The translations under genes were made by a program, and so were the position numbers. Positions 10,175 through 21,412 of a stretch of 64,000 nt of DNA are shown in pieces (the first letter of the stretch is position 1; every line of letters starts with the position of its first letter). The DNA is from Sphagnum compactum. Its lineage: Eukaryota > Bryophyta > Sphagnopsida > Sphagnales. The stretch lies in assembly GCA_965153455.1 (NCBI GenBank), contig OZ234493.1:27766213-27830212 (forward strand), in the 5' to 3' direction. The notes under the pieces are model-generated. The model searched no databases. It was given only the letters and a program-made list of their open reading frames with translations, and had not been told where the DNA came from.

Positions 10175-11694
10175 AGCATCTGGATTAACATCTTTTTTGA
10201 AATTAGGGTACTTAAGAGCTACCATATTTGGCCTAACAAAATGGCCATCTTTGTGATCAAAAATTTGTGTAGTTACAATAGATGGTTCTTGATATCCTCC
10301 TCTTGGATTTATTGCATCTACACTTTTGTACCATCTAGTAACCATTGAGTTCATTGGTGGTTGATCTGCAGTCCTATTCACATAAGTAGTCATTATTGGA
10401 TTGGTAAACACCATTTGGCATGTCCCAACAACTCCAGTAGTTGCTTTTGGTAATGTCGAACTCCAACTCAGATTCTTTCCTACTGAGATTCCACCCGATC
10501 CACTACCCAAATTTGTTGTAGATCCAATTAGTATTCCACCTTTAACAACATTCATGTTGGGTGCAACCATTGTTTCCACTCCTATGGTTGTTATGATAAC
10601 ATTAGGTGATTGAATAACCTCTATTCTAGTAGGTTGTTTTCAAATTTCAACAACTATTGCTTTTGACATTCTTGGTGAATTGAATTGACTCGAGTGTGAT
10701 GATGTTGCATTCTGTGGTTACGCATTGGTATTCTGTGGTGCAAAATGTGGATGTGTATACACTTCAGGTGTTCTACTCTTGAATTGAATGGATGGACGAA
10801 TTTGTCGACTTTGTGGTCCCAATTGACTTCCCAACTCCATGCCTTTCAATCTATTTTGGACTATAGAAATTCTTGGTCCTATGATTCATCCGCTAATGCT
10901 TCTACCACATTTTGTAACTCCACATGTTTAACAAAACCTGCTTTAATGTGATAAAACACAAAAGGACAATCCATGATTACATGTCCTTCTTCCTCACAGA
11001 ATGCACAAACCTTTGGGGAAGAGGGTATTGCTAAACCTCCAAATCCACAAATTCATGATCCTGTGTTTTGGTTGTGTACCTTGTTCGATCCAACTCTGGA
11101 TACCCTTGATGTGAATATGATTGTGGTACTTCATCCAACACATTCACTTGTGCCTCTACATATTCAAATGATCATAGGTAATTTTCATTATTCTCCTCAA
11201 CCACATCAATATTGGTGTTTTCTTCCACCTCCCAGTCTTCCATTGGTTCATAGTAATCTGGAAATGCAGACTAATACACAAACTTGGGTTGTATACCTCT
11301 TGTAACATCCCTTGCTTGGCTAGTCACCGACTCTGGACTTGAGATTTCCTACGGCTGATTAGGTATTGCAAAAGTCCTTGCTCCATCTTGATTTCTTTGA
11401 ATCTGAACCACAAATTATGGCTAGGAAGTATTTAGCACCCACTCATTTGGATGAGTAATCGATTGCATTTTTCTTTATGGAGATTGTTGTCTATAACTAT
11501 GCCTTATTTGAAAACCCCCAGTCCATACTTCATGTCATACCACTTGTGGTAAAAATGACTTGTGCCCTAAAGGTCTTTCCTCTATTATCAAAACTCATAT
11601 GTCCAACATTAGATTCCGATATGGGGTTTCTATAAGACTTGCATGTTCCTTTCCAGTTTCAAGATTGTTTCTGTTCATCTTTCAATGACTTGAT
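10175..11694 (-). pseudogene. Ty3/gypsy-like gag fragment
   Basis: Minus-strand remnant between two copia LTRs. A zinc knuckle of the form CX2CX4HX4C (CAFC...GH...DC) translates from about 11018 down to 10977. Lower down, about 10573-10176 is open and ends in ALKYPNFKKDVNPDA, a sequence I know from gag-like proteins of plant Ty3/gypsy elements. In-frame stops (for example after ALADES near 10900) and broken frames show decay. The ALKYPNF motif is cut at 10174/10175, where a copia LTR inserted. It could belong to the same family as the gypsy element at 29174, but the orientation is opposite and I cannot join them. Confidence 0.65.
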
Positions 11695-12143
11695 TATTCA
11701 AAACAACTTGAAAACAAGCAAGAAATGCAACACTCAAGGTTCATGAAATGGAACAATTGTATTAACTAAAAGAAGATTACAAAGGTTGTATGCTTCAAAT
11801 GCTATAATCATAAAACTATGGCTTGCAACACCTAACAAGCTTGAAGGTTCTATGTGCATTCAACAACCATGAAAGGAAAGAATGAAAGACAATTCAAAAC
11901 CACTCGATTATATACTATCTCCTAACCCTGAAGTAGCCGCCACTTAATCCTGATCTAGCCGCCACCAAACCCTAACCCTAGCCGCCGCCTAACCCTAACC
12001 CTAGCCGCCGCCAAACCCTAAGTAGTCTCCACTTCTAAACCCTAACCTAACAACTACAAGGACGTGTATACTATTCATCCTTTTGATGAATGTTTAACAC
12101 ATTCATCAACATTGGGAATTAGAAACGAATAGTATTTCTAACA
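11695..12143 (-). repeat. Copia-A 3' LTR, copy 4 (449 bp)
   Basis: Minus-orientation LTR with the usual inner end next to the purine tract (CTCCCACTC on the plus strand at 12144). Its outer end reads TATTCAAAAC instead of TATTGGAAAC. The telomere-like block is shorter than in the 489-bp copies, which accounts for the length difference. Confidence 0.85.
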
Positions 12144-12151
12144 CTCCCACT

Positions 12152-14175
12152 CTATGAAGTTTCTAATCCGAACATGTTTATCAACTTATGATGTCGTTCT
12201 TTAGATAATGCCTTAGTAAGGACATCCGCCACCATGTGTTCCGTTGGACAATATTCAAATCCTACTTCTCCATTTTCAACTCGTTCTCGAACAAAATGAT
12301 GTTGTACATCAATGTGTTTTGTTCGTGCATGGTGAGTGGGATTCTTGGTCAATGATATCGCACCTTGATTGTCGCATCGAATCACCATCATTTTCTTCTC
12401 CTCCATGTATCCCAAATCCATCATCAATTTTGTTATCCATACGGCTTCTTTTGTGGCTTGCGTGTTCGCCATGTATTCCGCCTCCGTGGTGGACAATGCT
12501 ATTGTGGGTTGTCGTTTGCTACTCCAAGAAATCGCTCCACCTCCAATCATGAAAACAAACCCTGTGGTGGACCTCCTATCTTCAAGATCACCACCCCAAT
12601 CCGCATCACAATATCCAAGAACTTCCTTGGATGGTGTTCCACCAAATTGTAATTTCATTTGCAATGTACCTTGCAAATATCGAAAGATTCGTTTGACGGC
12701 CATCCAATGCTCCATGTTAGGGTTGGCCATGTGTTGACTCAACACGCTTATTGGGTATGCCAAGTCGGGTCGTGTGCACAACATGGCATACATCAAAGAC
12801 CCAACCGCTTGTTGATATGGAAATCCCTTTGATTCATCATTTCCATTCACATTCCTTTGTAACTTCACCTTGGGATCCAATGGAACTCCAATGGGCTTAC
12901 ATTCTTCCATTCGAAACCGCTTCAATATTTCCTTGAGGTATTTGATTTGGTTGATGCGTAGGAGTCTTTCATCACGATTCCTTTCCACCTCCATCCCCAA
13001 AAAGAAATGCAACTCCCCGAGGTCCTTCATTTCAAACTTTTGACTCAATTCCTCTTTGATTTGTAAAAGTTTGTTTTGATCGTTGCACACCAAAATGAGG
13101 TCGTCCACATAGACCACAATGAAAAACTTCACATCTCCCACTTGTGCAACGTACACACTAGGATTCGCCTCACTCTTGATAAATTCAATGCTTTTGAGAA
13201 ATGCATCTAACTTTTGATTCCATGCCCTCGGAGATTGTTTCAAACCATACAAGGACTTGTGAAGCTTACACACGAGATGTTCACCTCCTTGGTGCACGAA
13301 CCCTTGAGGTTGCTCCATGTAAATCTCCTCTTCAAGCTCGCCATTGAGAAATGCGGTTTTCACGTCCATTTGATGGATCTCCATGTCTTCCAAGGCCGCC
13401 AATGCAAGAATACAACGAATAGATGCAAATTTTGCGACCGGCGCAAAAGTTTCGTTGTAATCCACTCCGTAGGTTTGCGTAAAACCTCTTGCTACTAATC
13501 TAGCCTTGTAGCGTTCCACTTCCCCATTTGCGCCTTGTTTGATTTTGAACACCCATTTGCAAGAAACGGGTTTCCTACCGGCGGGAAGTGGTACCAAAGT
13601 CCATGTGTTGTTTGTCATGAGGGAATCATATTCTTCTCGCATCGCACACTCCCACTCCTTGGAATTTTCACATGCCAATGCTTCTTCAATATTTTTGGGC
13701 TCCTCCAAAAATGCAACGGTGGCGCGCTCCACCTCTTTGGTAGCAATCCACCAATCCCAAGGCCATTACCTTCGTTGCCTTTGAGGTCTCTCCCTCGCAA
13801 TATCTTGTGAAGGTTCACAAGATGGGTTATCATTGGAAACAACAAATTCCTCTTCCGATGAAGAACTTGGTGTGGATTCACTTTGCACACCTTCCATTCT
13901 TGTTTCACTCAAAGGTCTATCTTGACTAAAGACCAATGGTTCTTCTCCCTCAACTTCTTCATGCACAACTACATTTTCTTCTTTCTCAAGATGAGGTACA
14001 CCACCTATTTCCTTTGACCCTTCAATGAACACAACATCTCTACTTTTGATGATCTTCTTGGTTTTCACACACATCAAGCGATACGCTTTGGTGCCTTCGT
14101 AATATCCTAAAAACACACAAGGCATGGACTTGGACTCTAATTTGGTCCTCTTCTCATCGGGGACATGTGCAAAGG
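12152..14175 (-). pseudogene. Copia-A pol, copy 4 (integrase end to RNase H)
   Basis: Minus-strand pol from the integrase C-terminal region (FAHVPDEKRTK) through reverse transcriptase and RNase H to the normal stop at 12152. One nonsense change, GAA to TAA, lies near 13766 just before the reverse transcriptase. Upstream, about 1.2 kb covering protease and most of integrase is deleted, and the sequence joins gag out of frame at about 14176. No functional polyprotein is possible. Confidence 0.9.
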
Positions 14176-14689
14176 CTTTCATCATTTTTCTTCTTCAAAC
14201 AATTTCTCACAAAATGTCCGGGTTTCTTACAATAAAAGCGAAGCTTCTCATTTGGCTTGTGAGTTTTGTTCACTAATGCGGTAGTCTCGGAATTCTCACA
14301 TTCTTTTCTTTTGGACACTTCGTGAAGCAACCTTGCTACAACGAATTGAAGGTCTACATCTTTCGTGGACATGGACTCCAAGCTTGTGACTAAGTTATCA
14401 AAGGATGGAGGAAGGCTCATGAGGAGTACCATGTAAACATCTTCATCCTTAATGTTCACCTCGATGGAACGTAGTTGGTCCGCAAGGGCTTTCACCGTGT
14501 TGATGTGCACAAGCATGTCATCTCCTTCTTACATTTTGATGGTGAATCTCCTTCGAAGGAACAACTTGTTGCCAATGGTCTTAGCTTCATGCACACCACA
14601 AAGAGCCTCCCTCGCACTTCTCACATTGTCACAATATTGAATGTGTGCAAGTTGGGCATCCGTGAGATGTTCACAAAGCAATGCAAAAG
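14176..14689 (-). pseudogene. Copia-A gag fragment, copy 4
   Basis: Gag segment with the zinc knuckle (FYCKKPGHFVRNC) and the stretch around LVHINTVKALADQL. It is cut downstream by the internal deletion and upstream at 14689, where it meets the leader of copy 5 head-to-head. A 3-bp deletion near 14545 and a CAA-to-TAA change near 14532 (TTA on the plus strand) distinguish it from intact copies. Confidence 0.85.
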
Positions 14690-15054
14690 TTTTTGAGGTT
14701 TCCAACATTGAAGTTTGAGGTGTAAGAGAAGTTTTTCAAGTTTCTTGTAAAGGTTTTTAGGAAACTTGTTTCGTTTATGTTTTTTGAAAGTGTTTGCTTG
14801 TACAACATAGAAAGGGAGAACCCTTTTGAGGGAAGGCTTTTAGTTTGCAAGGTTGCAAAGAGAATAGTCTTACAAGTGAGTGAGAGGTGTGGAAGAGATT
14901 TCTTCAAGGTGTTGTAAGTTTTTCAAGTGTGAAAAACTTGCTTTTGAAAGTATCAAGGTTTTCCAAGTGAAAGTGTTTGGAAGATAGTTCTTTTAGTTGT
15001 TGAAAACTTCAACTTTCAAGTTTGAGAGTGTTTGTTGTAGCATTTGTGTTCAAA
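14690..15054 (+). other. Copia-A leader, copy 5 (5' end missing)
   Basis: Plus-strand copy of the gag leader, matching the complement of about 2159-2520. The outer part of the leader, the primer-binding site and the 5' LTR are absent. The join to the minus-strand gag of copy 4 shares AAG, a short microhomology. Confidence 0.75.
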
Positions 15055-18000
15055 ATGTATTCTTTTCAAATGGAGTCCTTGAAAGTCATGGAGAAGTTTG
15101 ATGGTGGCAACTTTCACCTTTGGAAGTTCAAAATGCGCATGATGCTTTCCAAACATGGGCTTTGGAAATTTGTTGATGGGAGTGCCACCTTGCCAAGTGA
15201 AGAAGTTGCAAGGGCCGATTACAACGAAAAAGAGACCAAGGCTTTTGCATTGCTTTGCGAACATCTCACGGATGCCCAACTTGCACACATTCAATATTGT
15301 GACAATGTGAGAAGTGCGTGGGAGGCTCTTTGTGGTGTGCATGAAGCTAAGACCATTGGCAACAAGTTGTTCCTTCGAAGGAGATTCTTCACCATCAAAA
15401 TGCAAGAAGGAGATGACATGCTTGTGCACATCAACACGGTGAAAGCCCTTGCGGACCAACTACGTTCCATCGAGGTGAACATTACGGATGAAGATGTTTA
15501 CATGGTACTCCTCATGAGCCTTCCTCCATCCTTTGATAACTTAGTCACAAGCTTGGAGTCCATGTCCACGAAAGATGTAGACCTTCAATTCGTTGTAGCA
15601 AGGTTGCTTCACGAAGTGTCCAAAAGAAAAGAATGTGAGAATTCCGAGACTACCGCATTAGTGAACAAAACTCACAAGCCACATGAGAAGCTTTGCTTTT
15701 ATTGTAAGAAACCCGGACATTTTGTGAGAAATTGTTTGAAGAAGAAAAATGATGAAAAAGAAAAAGTTAATCAAGCTTGTGAAGATCACGAACAAATGTT
15801 TGTTGCGGCATTGAGTGCCAATGATCATACCACGAATGATTGGATTGTCGATTCGGGTGCAACGCAACACATGACATTCGAACAAGAATGGTTTACCACG
15901 TACGAGCGCATTTCCCCAAGGAGGGTGTTCATGGGCGATGACACCGTTTTGGAGGCCATTGGCAAGGGGAGCATCAAAGCCACATTGCAAGTGGGAGGCC
16001 AATTGACACACACAACCATCACCCAAGTTCTTCATGTTCCAAAAATGAAGAATAATCTCATTTCGGTGAGCAAACTCATTTCGGAAGGTTTCAAAATGGA
16101 GTTTGACAAGGATGGTTGTAAGGTCAACGACGCTCGAGGAGTTGTTGTGGCGCAAGCACGAAGGGACAAGAACTTGTACCTTCTTAATGTGAAGGTGCGT
16201 AAGGACATGGCACACATTGCAAATTCTTTGGAGGAAAGTGCGATGCTTTGGCATGAAAGACTTGGCCATCTCAACATGGCAAGCCTTAAGGAATTAGATG
16301 CCATGGTGGATGGCATGAATTTGAAAGAAGTGCCGTTGCATCACATTTGTGAAGGATGCGTCAAAGGCAAACATCAAAGAACATCATTTCCCAAGGACGG
16401 AGCAACGAGGGCTTCACAACTTTTGGAGATTGTGCACACCGATGTGTGCGGGCCAATGAAGACTACATCGCATGGTGGAGCGCGATACTTTCTCACTTTC
16501 ATTGACGATTTTTCAAGGAAAACTCATGTCTATCTTTTGAAGGCCAAAGGAGAAGCGTTTGAAAAGTTCAAACAATACAAGGCCTTGGTGGAGAACGAAA
16601 TTCGTCACAAAATCAAAGTGCTGCGTTCCGACAACGGAGGAGAATTTGTGTCTAAGAAATTTGACGCATTTCTTGCGGAATGTGGAATTCAACGACAAAC
16701 AAGTGCGCCCTATTCCCCACAACAAAACGGTGTTGCGGAACGTGCCAATAGAACAATCATGGAATGTGCAAGAAGCATGATTCTTGCACAAGGGTTGGAA
16801 TTTGAATTTTGGGGCGAAACGGTGAACACGGCGGTGTACATCAAAAATCGATGTCCAACCAAGGCTCTTGATTCCAAGACCCCTCAAGAAGCGTGGAGTG
16901 GTAGGAAACCCGATGTGTCCCATTTGAGAGTTTTTGGTTGTAAGGCCTTTGCACATGTCCCCGATGAGAAGAGGACCAAATTAGAGTCCAAGTCCATGCC
17001 TTGTGTGTTTTTAGGATATTACGAAGGCACCAAAGCGTATCGCTTGATGTGTGTGAAAACCAAGAGAATCATCAAAAGTAGAGATGTTGTGTTCATTGAA
17101 AGGTCAAAGGAAATAGGTGGTGTACCTCATCTTGAGAAAGAAGAAAATGTAGTTGTGCATGAAGAAGTTGAGGGAGAAGAACCATTGGCCTTTAGTCAAG
17201 ATAGACCTTTGAGTGAAACAAGAATGGAAGGTGTGCAAAGTGAATCCACACCAAGTTCTTCATCTGAAGAGGAATTTGTTGTTTCCAATGACAACCCATC
17301 TTGTGAACCTTCACAAGATATTGCGAGGGAAAGACCTCAAAGGCAACGAAGGGAATGGCCTCGGGATTGGTGGATTGCTACCAAAGAGGTGGAGCGCGCC
17401 ACCGTTGCATTTTTGGAGGAGCCCCAAAATATTGAAGAAGCATTGACATGTGAAAATTCCAAGGAGTGGGAGTGTGCGAGGCGAGAAGAATATGATTCCC
17501 TCATGACAAACAAAAAATGGACTTTGGTACCACTTCCCGCCAGTAGGAAACCCGTTTCTTGCAAATGGGTGTTCAAAATCAAACAAGGCGCAAATGGGGA
17601 AGTGGAACGCTACAAGGCTAGATTAGTAGCAAGAGGTTTTACCCAAACCTACGGAGTGGATTACAACGAAACTTTTGCGCCGGTCGCAAAATTTGCATCT
17701 ATTCGTTGTATTCTTGCATTGGCGGCCTTGGAAGACATGGAGATCCATCAAATGGACGTGAAAACCGCATTTCTCAATGGCCAGCTTGAAAAGGAGATTT
17801 ACATGGAGCAACCTCAAGGGTTCGTGCACCAAGGAGGTGAACATCTCGTGTGTAAGCTTCACAAGTCCTTGTATGGTTTGAAACAATCTCCGAGGGCATG
17901 GAATCAAAAGTTAGATGCGTTTCTCAAAAGCATTGAATTTATCAAGAGTGAGGCGGATCCTAGTGTGTACGTTGCACAAGTGGGAGATGTGAAGTTTTTC

Positions 18001-18969
18001 ATTGTGGTCTATGTGGACGACCTCATTTTGGTGTGCAACGATCAAAACAAACTTTTACAAATCAAAGAGGAATTGAGTCAAAAGTTTGAAATGAAGGACC
18101 TCGGGGAGTTGCATTTCTTTCTGGGGATGGAGGTGGAAAGGAATCGTGATGAAAGACTCCTACGCATCAACCAAATCAAATACCTCAAGGAAATATTGAA
18201 GCGGTTTCGAATGGAAGAATGTAAGCCCATTGGAGTTCCATTGGATCCCAAGGTGAAGTTACAAAGGAATGCGAATGGAAATGATGAATCAAAGGGATTT
18301 CCATATCAACAAGCGGTTGGGTCTTTGATGTATGCCATGCTGTGCACACGACCCGACTTGGCATACCCAATAAGCGTGTTGAGTCAACACATGGCGAACC
18401 CTAACATGGAGCATTGGATGGCCGTCAAACGAATCTTTCGATATTTGCAAGGTACATTGCAAATGAAATTACAATTTGGTGGAACACCATCCAAGGAAGT
18501 TCTTGGATATTGTGATGCGGATTGGGGTGGTGATCTTGAAGATAGGAGGTCCACCACAGGGTTTGTTTTCATGATTGGAGGTGGAGCGATTTCTTGGAGT
18601 AGCAAACGACAACCCACAATAGCATTGTCCACCACGGAGGCGGAATACATGGCGAACACGCAAGCCACAAAAGAAGCCGTATGGATAACAAAATTGATGA
18701 TGGATTTGGGATACATGGAGGAGAAGAAAATGATGGTGATTCGATGCGACAATCAAGGTGCGATATCATTGACCAAGAATCCCACTCACCATGCACGAAC
18801 AAAACACATTGATGTACAACATCATTTTGTTCGAGAACGAGTTGAAAATGGAGAAGTAGGATTTGAATATTGTCCAACGGAACACATGGTGGCGGATGTC
18901 CTTACTAAGGCATTATCTAAAGAACGACATCATAACTTGATAAACATGTTCGGATTAGAAACTTCATAG
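15055..18969 (+). CDS. Copia-A gag-pol polyprotein, full length (copy 5)
   Basis: Complete 1304-residue Ty1/copia polyprotein. Approximate positions: gag 1-210, zinc knuckle 214-227, protease DSG at 266-268, integrase zinc finger from His400 to the Cys pair near 432, catalytic D463, D526 and E562 (35 residues between the last two), reverse transcriptase with YVDD at 986-989, RNase H from about D1154. Gag, protease and polymerase are in one frame with no frameshift, as expected for copia. ATG 15055 is chosen because copies 1 and 7 start there. The 3' LTR is present, but the 5' LTR and primer-binding site are missing, so it could not transpose by itself. The domain set resembles the Tork/Tnt1 branch (inference). 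Confidence 0.92.
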   Translation: MYSFQMESLKVMEKFDGGNFHLWKFKMRMMLSKHGLWKFVDGSATLPSEEVARADYNEKETKAFALLCEHLTDAQLAHIQYCDNVRSAWEALCGVHEAKTIGNKLFLRRRFFTIKMQEGDDMLVHINTVKALADQLRSIEVNITDEDVYMVLLMSLPPSFDNLVTSLESMSTKDVDLQFVVARLLHEVSKRKECENSETTALVNKTHKPHEKLCFYCKKPGHFVRNCLKKKNDEKEKVNQACEDHEQMFVAALSANDHTTNDWIVDSGATQHMTFEQEWFTTYERISPRRVFMGDDTVLEAIGKGSIKATLQVGGQLTHTTITQVLHVPKMKNNLISVSKLISEGFKMEFDKDGCKVNDARGVVVAQARRDKNLYLLNVKVRKDMAHIANSLEESAMLWHERLGHLNMASLKELDAMVDGMNLKEVPLHHICEGCVKGKHQRTSFPKDGATRASQLLEIVHTDVCGPMKTTSHGGARYFLTFIDDFSRKTHVYLLKAKGEAFEKFKQYKALVENEIRHKIKVLRSDNGGEFVSKKFDAFLAECGIQRQTSAPYSPQQNGVAERANRTIMECARSMILAQGLEFEFWGETVNTAVYIKNRCPTKALDSKTPQEAWSGRKPDVSHLRVFGCKAFAHVPDEKRTKLESKSMPCVFLGYYEGTKAYRLMCVKTKRIIKSRDVVFIERSKEIGGVPHLEKEENVVVHEEVEGEEPLAFSQDRPLSETRMEGVQSESTPSSSSEEEFVVSNDNPSCEPSQDIARERPQRQRREWPRDWWIATKEVERATVAFLEEPQNIEEALTCENSKEWECARREEYDSLMTNKKWTLVPLPASRKPVSCKWVFKIKQGANGEVERYKARLVARGFTQTYGVDYNETFAPVAKFASIRCILALAALEDMEIHQMDVKTAFLNGQLEKEIYMEQPQGFVHQGGEHLVCKLHKSLYGLKQSPRAWNQKLDAFLKSIEFIKSEADPSVYVAQVGDVKFFIVVYVDDLILVCNDQNKLLQIKEELSQKFEMKDLGELHFFLGMEVERNRDERLLRINQIKYLKEILKRFRMEECKPIGVPLDPKVKLQRNANGNDESKGFPYQQAVGSLMYAMLCTRPDLAYPISVLSQHMANPNMEHWMAVKRIFRYLQGTLQMKLQFGGTPSKEVLGYCDADWGGDLEDRRSTTGFVFMIGGGAISWSSKRQPTIALSTTEAEYMANTQATKEAVWITKLMMDLGYMEEKKMMVIRCDNQGAISLTKNPTHHARTKHIDVQHHFVRERVENGEVGFEYCPTEHMVADVLTKALSKERHHNLINMFGLETS

Positions 18970-18977
18970 AGTGGGAG

Positions 18978-19449
18978 TGTTAGAAATACTATTCGTTTCT
19001 AATTCCCAATGTTGATGAATGTGTTAAACATTCATCAAAAGGATGAATAGTATACACATCCTTGTAGTTGTTAGGTTAGGGTTTAGAAGTGGAGACTACT
19101 TAGGGTTTGGCGGCGGCTAGGGTTAGGGTTAGGCGGCGGCTAGGTTTAGGGTTAGGCGGCGGCTAGGGTTAGGGTTTGGTGGCGGCTAGGTTAGGGTTAA
19201 GTGGCGGCTACTTAGGGTTAGGAGATATTATATAATGGAGTGGTTTTGAGTTGTCATTCATTCCTTCCTTTCATGGTTGTTGAGTGCACATAGAACCTTC
19301 AAGCTTTGTTAGTTGTTGCAAGCCATAGTTTTATGATTGTAGCATTTGAAGCATACAACCTTTGTAATCTTCTTCTAGTTAATACAATTGTTCCATTTCA
19401 TGAACCTTGAGTGTTGCATTTCTTGCTTGTCTTCAAGTTGTTTCCAATA
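18978..19449 (+). repeat. Copia-A 3' LTR, copy 5 (472 bp)
   Basis: Follows the purine tract GAGTGGGAG and ends TTTCCAATA. Directly after it comes integrase coding sequence of copy 6 with no gag or leader. It differs from the 489-bp LTRs mainly in the number of telomere-like units (about 19073-19215). Confidence 0.88.
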
Positions 19450-21190
19450 CAAACATCAAAGAACATCATTTCCCAAGGACGGAGGAACGAGGGGTTCACA
19501 ACTTTTGGAGATTGTGCACACCGATGTGTGCGGGCCAATGAAGACTACCTCGCATGGTGGAGCGCGATACTTTCTCACTTTCATTGACGATTTCTCAAGG
19601 AAAACTCATGTCTATCTTTTGAAGGCCAAAGGAGAAGCGTTTGAAAAGTTCAAACAATACAAGGCCTTGGTGGAGAACGAAATTCGTCACAAAATCAAAG
19701 TGCTGCGTTCCGACAACGAAGGAGAATTTGTGTCTAAGAAATTTGACGCATTTCTTGTGGAATGTGGAATTCAACGACAAACAATTGCGCCCTATTCCCC
19801 ACAACAAAACGGTGTTGCGGAACGTGCCAATAGAACCATCATGGAATGTGCCAGAAGCATGATTCTTGCACAAGGGTTGGAACTTGAATTTTGGGGCGAA
19901 GCGGTGAACACGGCGGTGTACATCAAAAATCGATGTCCAACCAAGGCTCTTGATTCCAAGACCCCTCAAGAAGCGTGGAGTGGTAGGAAACCCGATGTGT
20001 CCCATTTGAGAGTTTTTGGTTGTAAGGCCTTTGCACATGTCCCCGATGAGAAGAGGACCAAATTAGAGTCCAAGTCCATGCCTTGTGTGTTTTTAGGATA
20101 TTACGAAGGCACCAAAGCGTATCGCTTGATGTGTGTGAAAACCAAGAGAATCATCAAAAGTAGAGATGTTATGTTCATTGAAGGGTCAAAGGAAATAGGT
20201 GGTGTACCTCATCTTGAGAAAGAAGAAAATGTAGTTGTGCATGAAGAAGATGAGTGAGAAGAACCATTGGCCTTTAGTCAAGATAGACCTTTGAGTGAAA
20301 CAAGAATGGAAGGTGTGCAAAGTGAATCCACACCAAGTTCTTCATCGGAAGAGGAATTTGTTGTTTCCAATGACAACCCATCTTGTGAACCTTCACAAGA
20401 TATTGCGAGGGAAAGACCTCAAAGGCAACGAAGGGAATGGCCTCGGGATTGGTGGATTGCTACCAAAGAGGTGGAGCGCGCCACCGTTGCATTTTCGGAG
20501 GAGCCCCAAAGTATTGAAGAAGCATTGACATGTGAAAATTCCAAGGAGTGGGAGTGTGCGATGCGAGAAGAATATGATTCCCTCATGACAAACAACACAT
20601 GGACTTTGGTACCACTTCCCGCCGGTAGGAAACCCGTTTCTTGCAAATGGGTGTTCAAAATCAAACAAGGCGCAAATGGGGATGTGGAATGCTACAAGGC
20701 TAGATTAGTAGCAAGAGGTTTTACTCAAACCTACGGAGTGGATTACAACGAAACTTTTGCGCCGGTCGCAAAATTTGCATCTATTCGTTGTATTCTTGCA
20801 TTGGCGGCCTTGGAAGACATGGAGATCCATCAAATGGACGTGAAAATCGCATTTCTCAATGGCGAGCTTGAAGAGGAGATTTACATGGAGCAACCTCAAG
20901 GGTTCGTGCACCAAGGAGGTGAACATCTCGTGTGTAAGCTTCACAAGTCCTTGTATGGTTTGAAACAATCTCCGAGGGCATGGAATCAAAAGTTAGATGC
21001 GTTTCTCAAAAGCATTGAATTTATCAAGAGTGAGGCGGATCCTAGTGTGTACGTTGCACAAGTGGGAGATGTGAAGTTTTTCATTGTGGTCTATGTGGAC
21101 GACCTCATTTTGGTGTGCAACGATCAAAACAAACATTTCCAAATCAAAGAGGAATTGAGTCAAAAGTTTGAAATGAAGGACCTCGGGGAG
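19450..21190 (+). pseudogene. Copia-A pol, copy 6, first half
   Basis: Starts in the integrase at KHQRTSFPKDG and runs to the middle of reverse transcriptase, where copy 7 is inserted after CTCGGGGAG. A GGA-to-TGA change makes an in-frame stop at 20255-20257 between integrase and reverse transcriptase. The pol frame resumes at 26211. Gag and protease are missing: the copy 5 LTR takes their place. Confidence 0.9.
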
Positions 21191-21404
21191 TATTGGAAAC
21201 AACTTGAATACAAGCAAGAAATGCAACACTCAAGGTTCATGAAATGGAACAATTGTATTAACTAAAAGAAGATTACAAAGGTTGTATGCTTCAAATGCTA
21301 CAATCATAAAACTATGGCTTGCAACAACTAACAAAGCTTGAAGGTTCTATGTGCACTCAACAACCATGAAAGGAAGGAATTAGAAACGAATAGTATTTCT
21401 AACA
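21191..21404 (-). repeat. Copy 7 3' LTR, 214 bp, U3 deleted
   Basis: Compared with the 489-bp LTR, about 275 bp are gone between two ATTCC direct repeats (element orientation, TAATTCC and TCATTCC). The loss removes the hairpin, the whole telomere-like array and the TATATAA box, leaving both LTR ends and the U5 part. Confidence 0.92.
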
Positions 21405-21412
21405 CTCCCACT

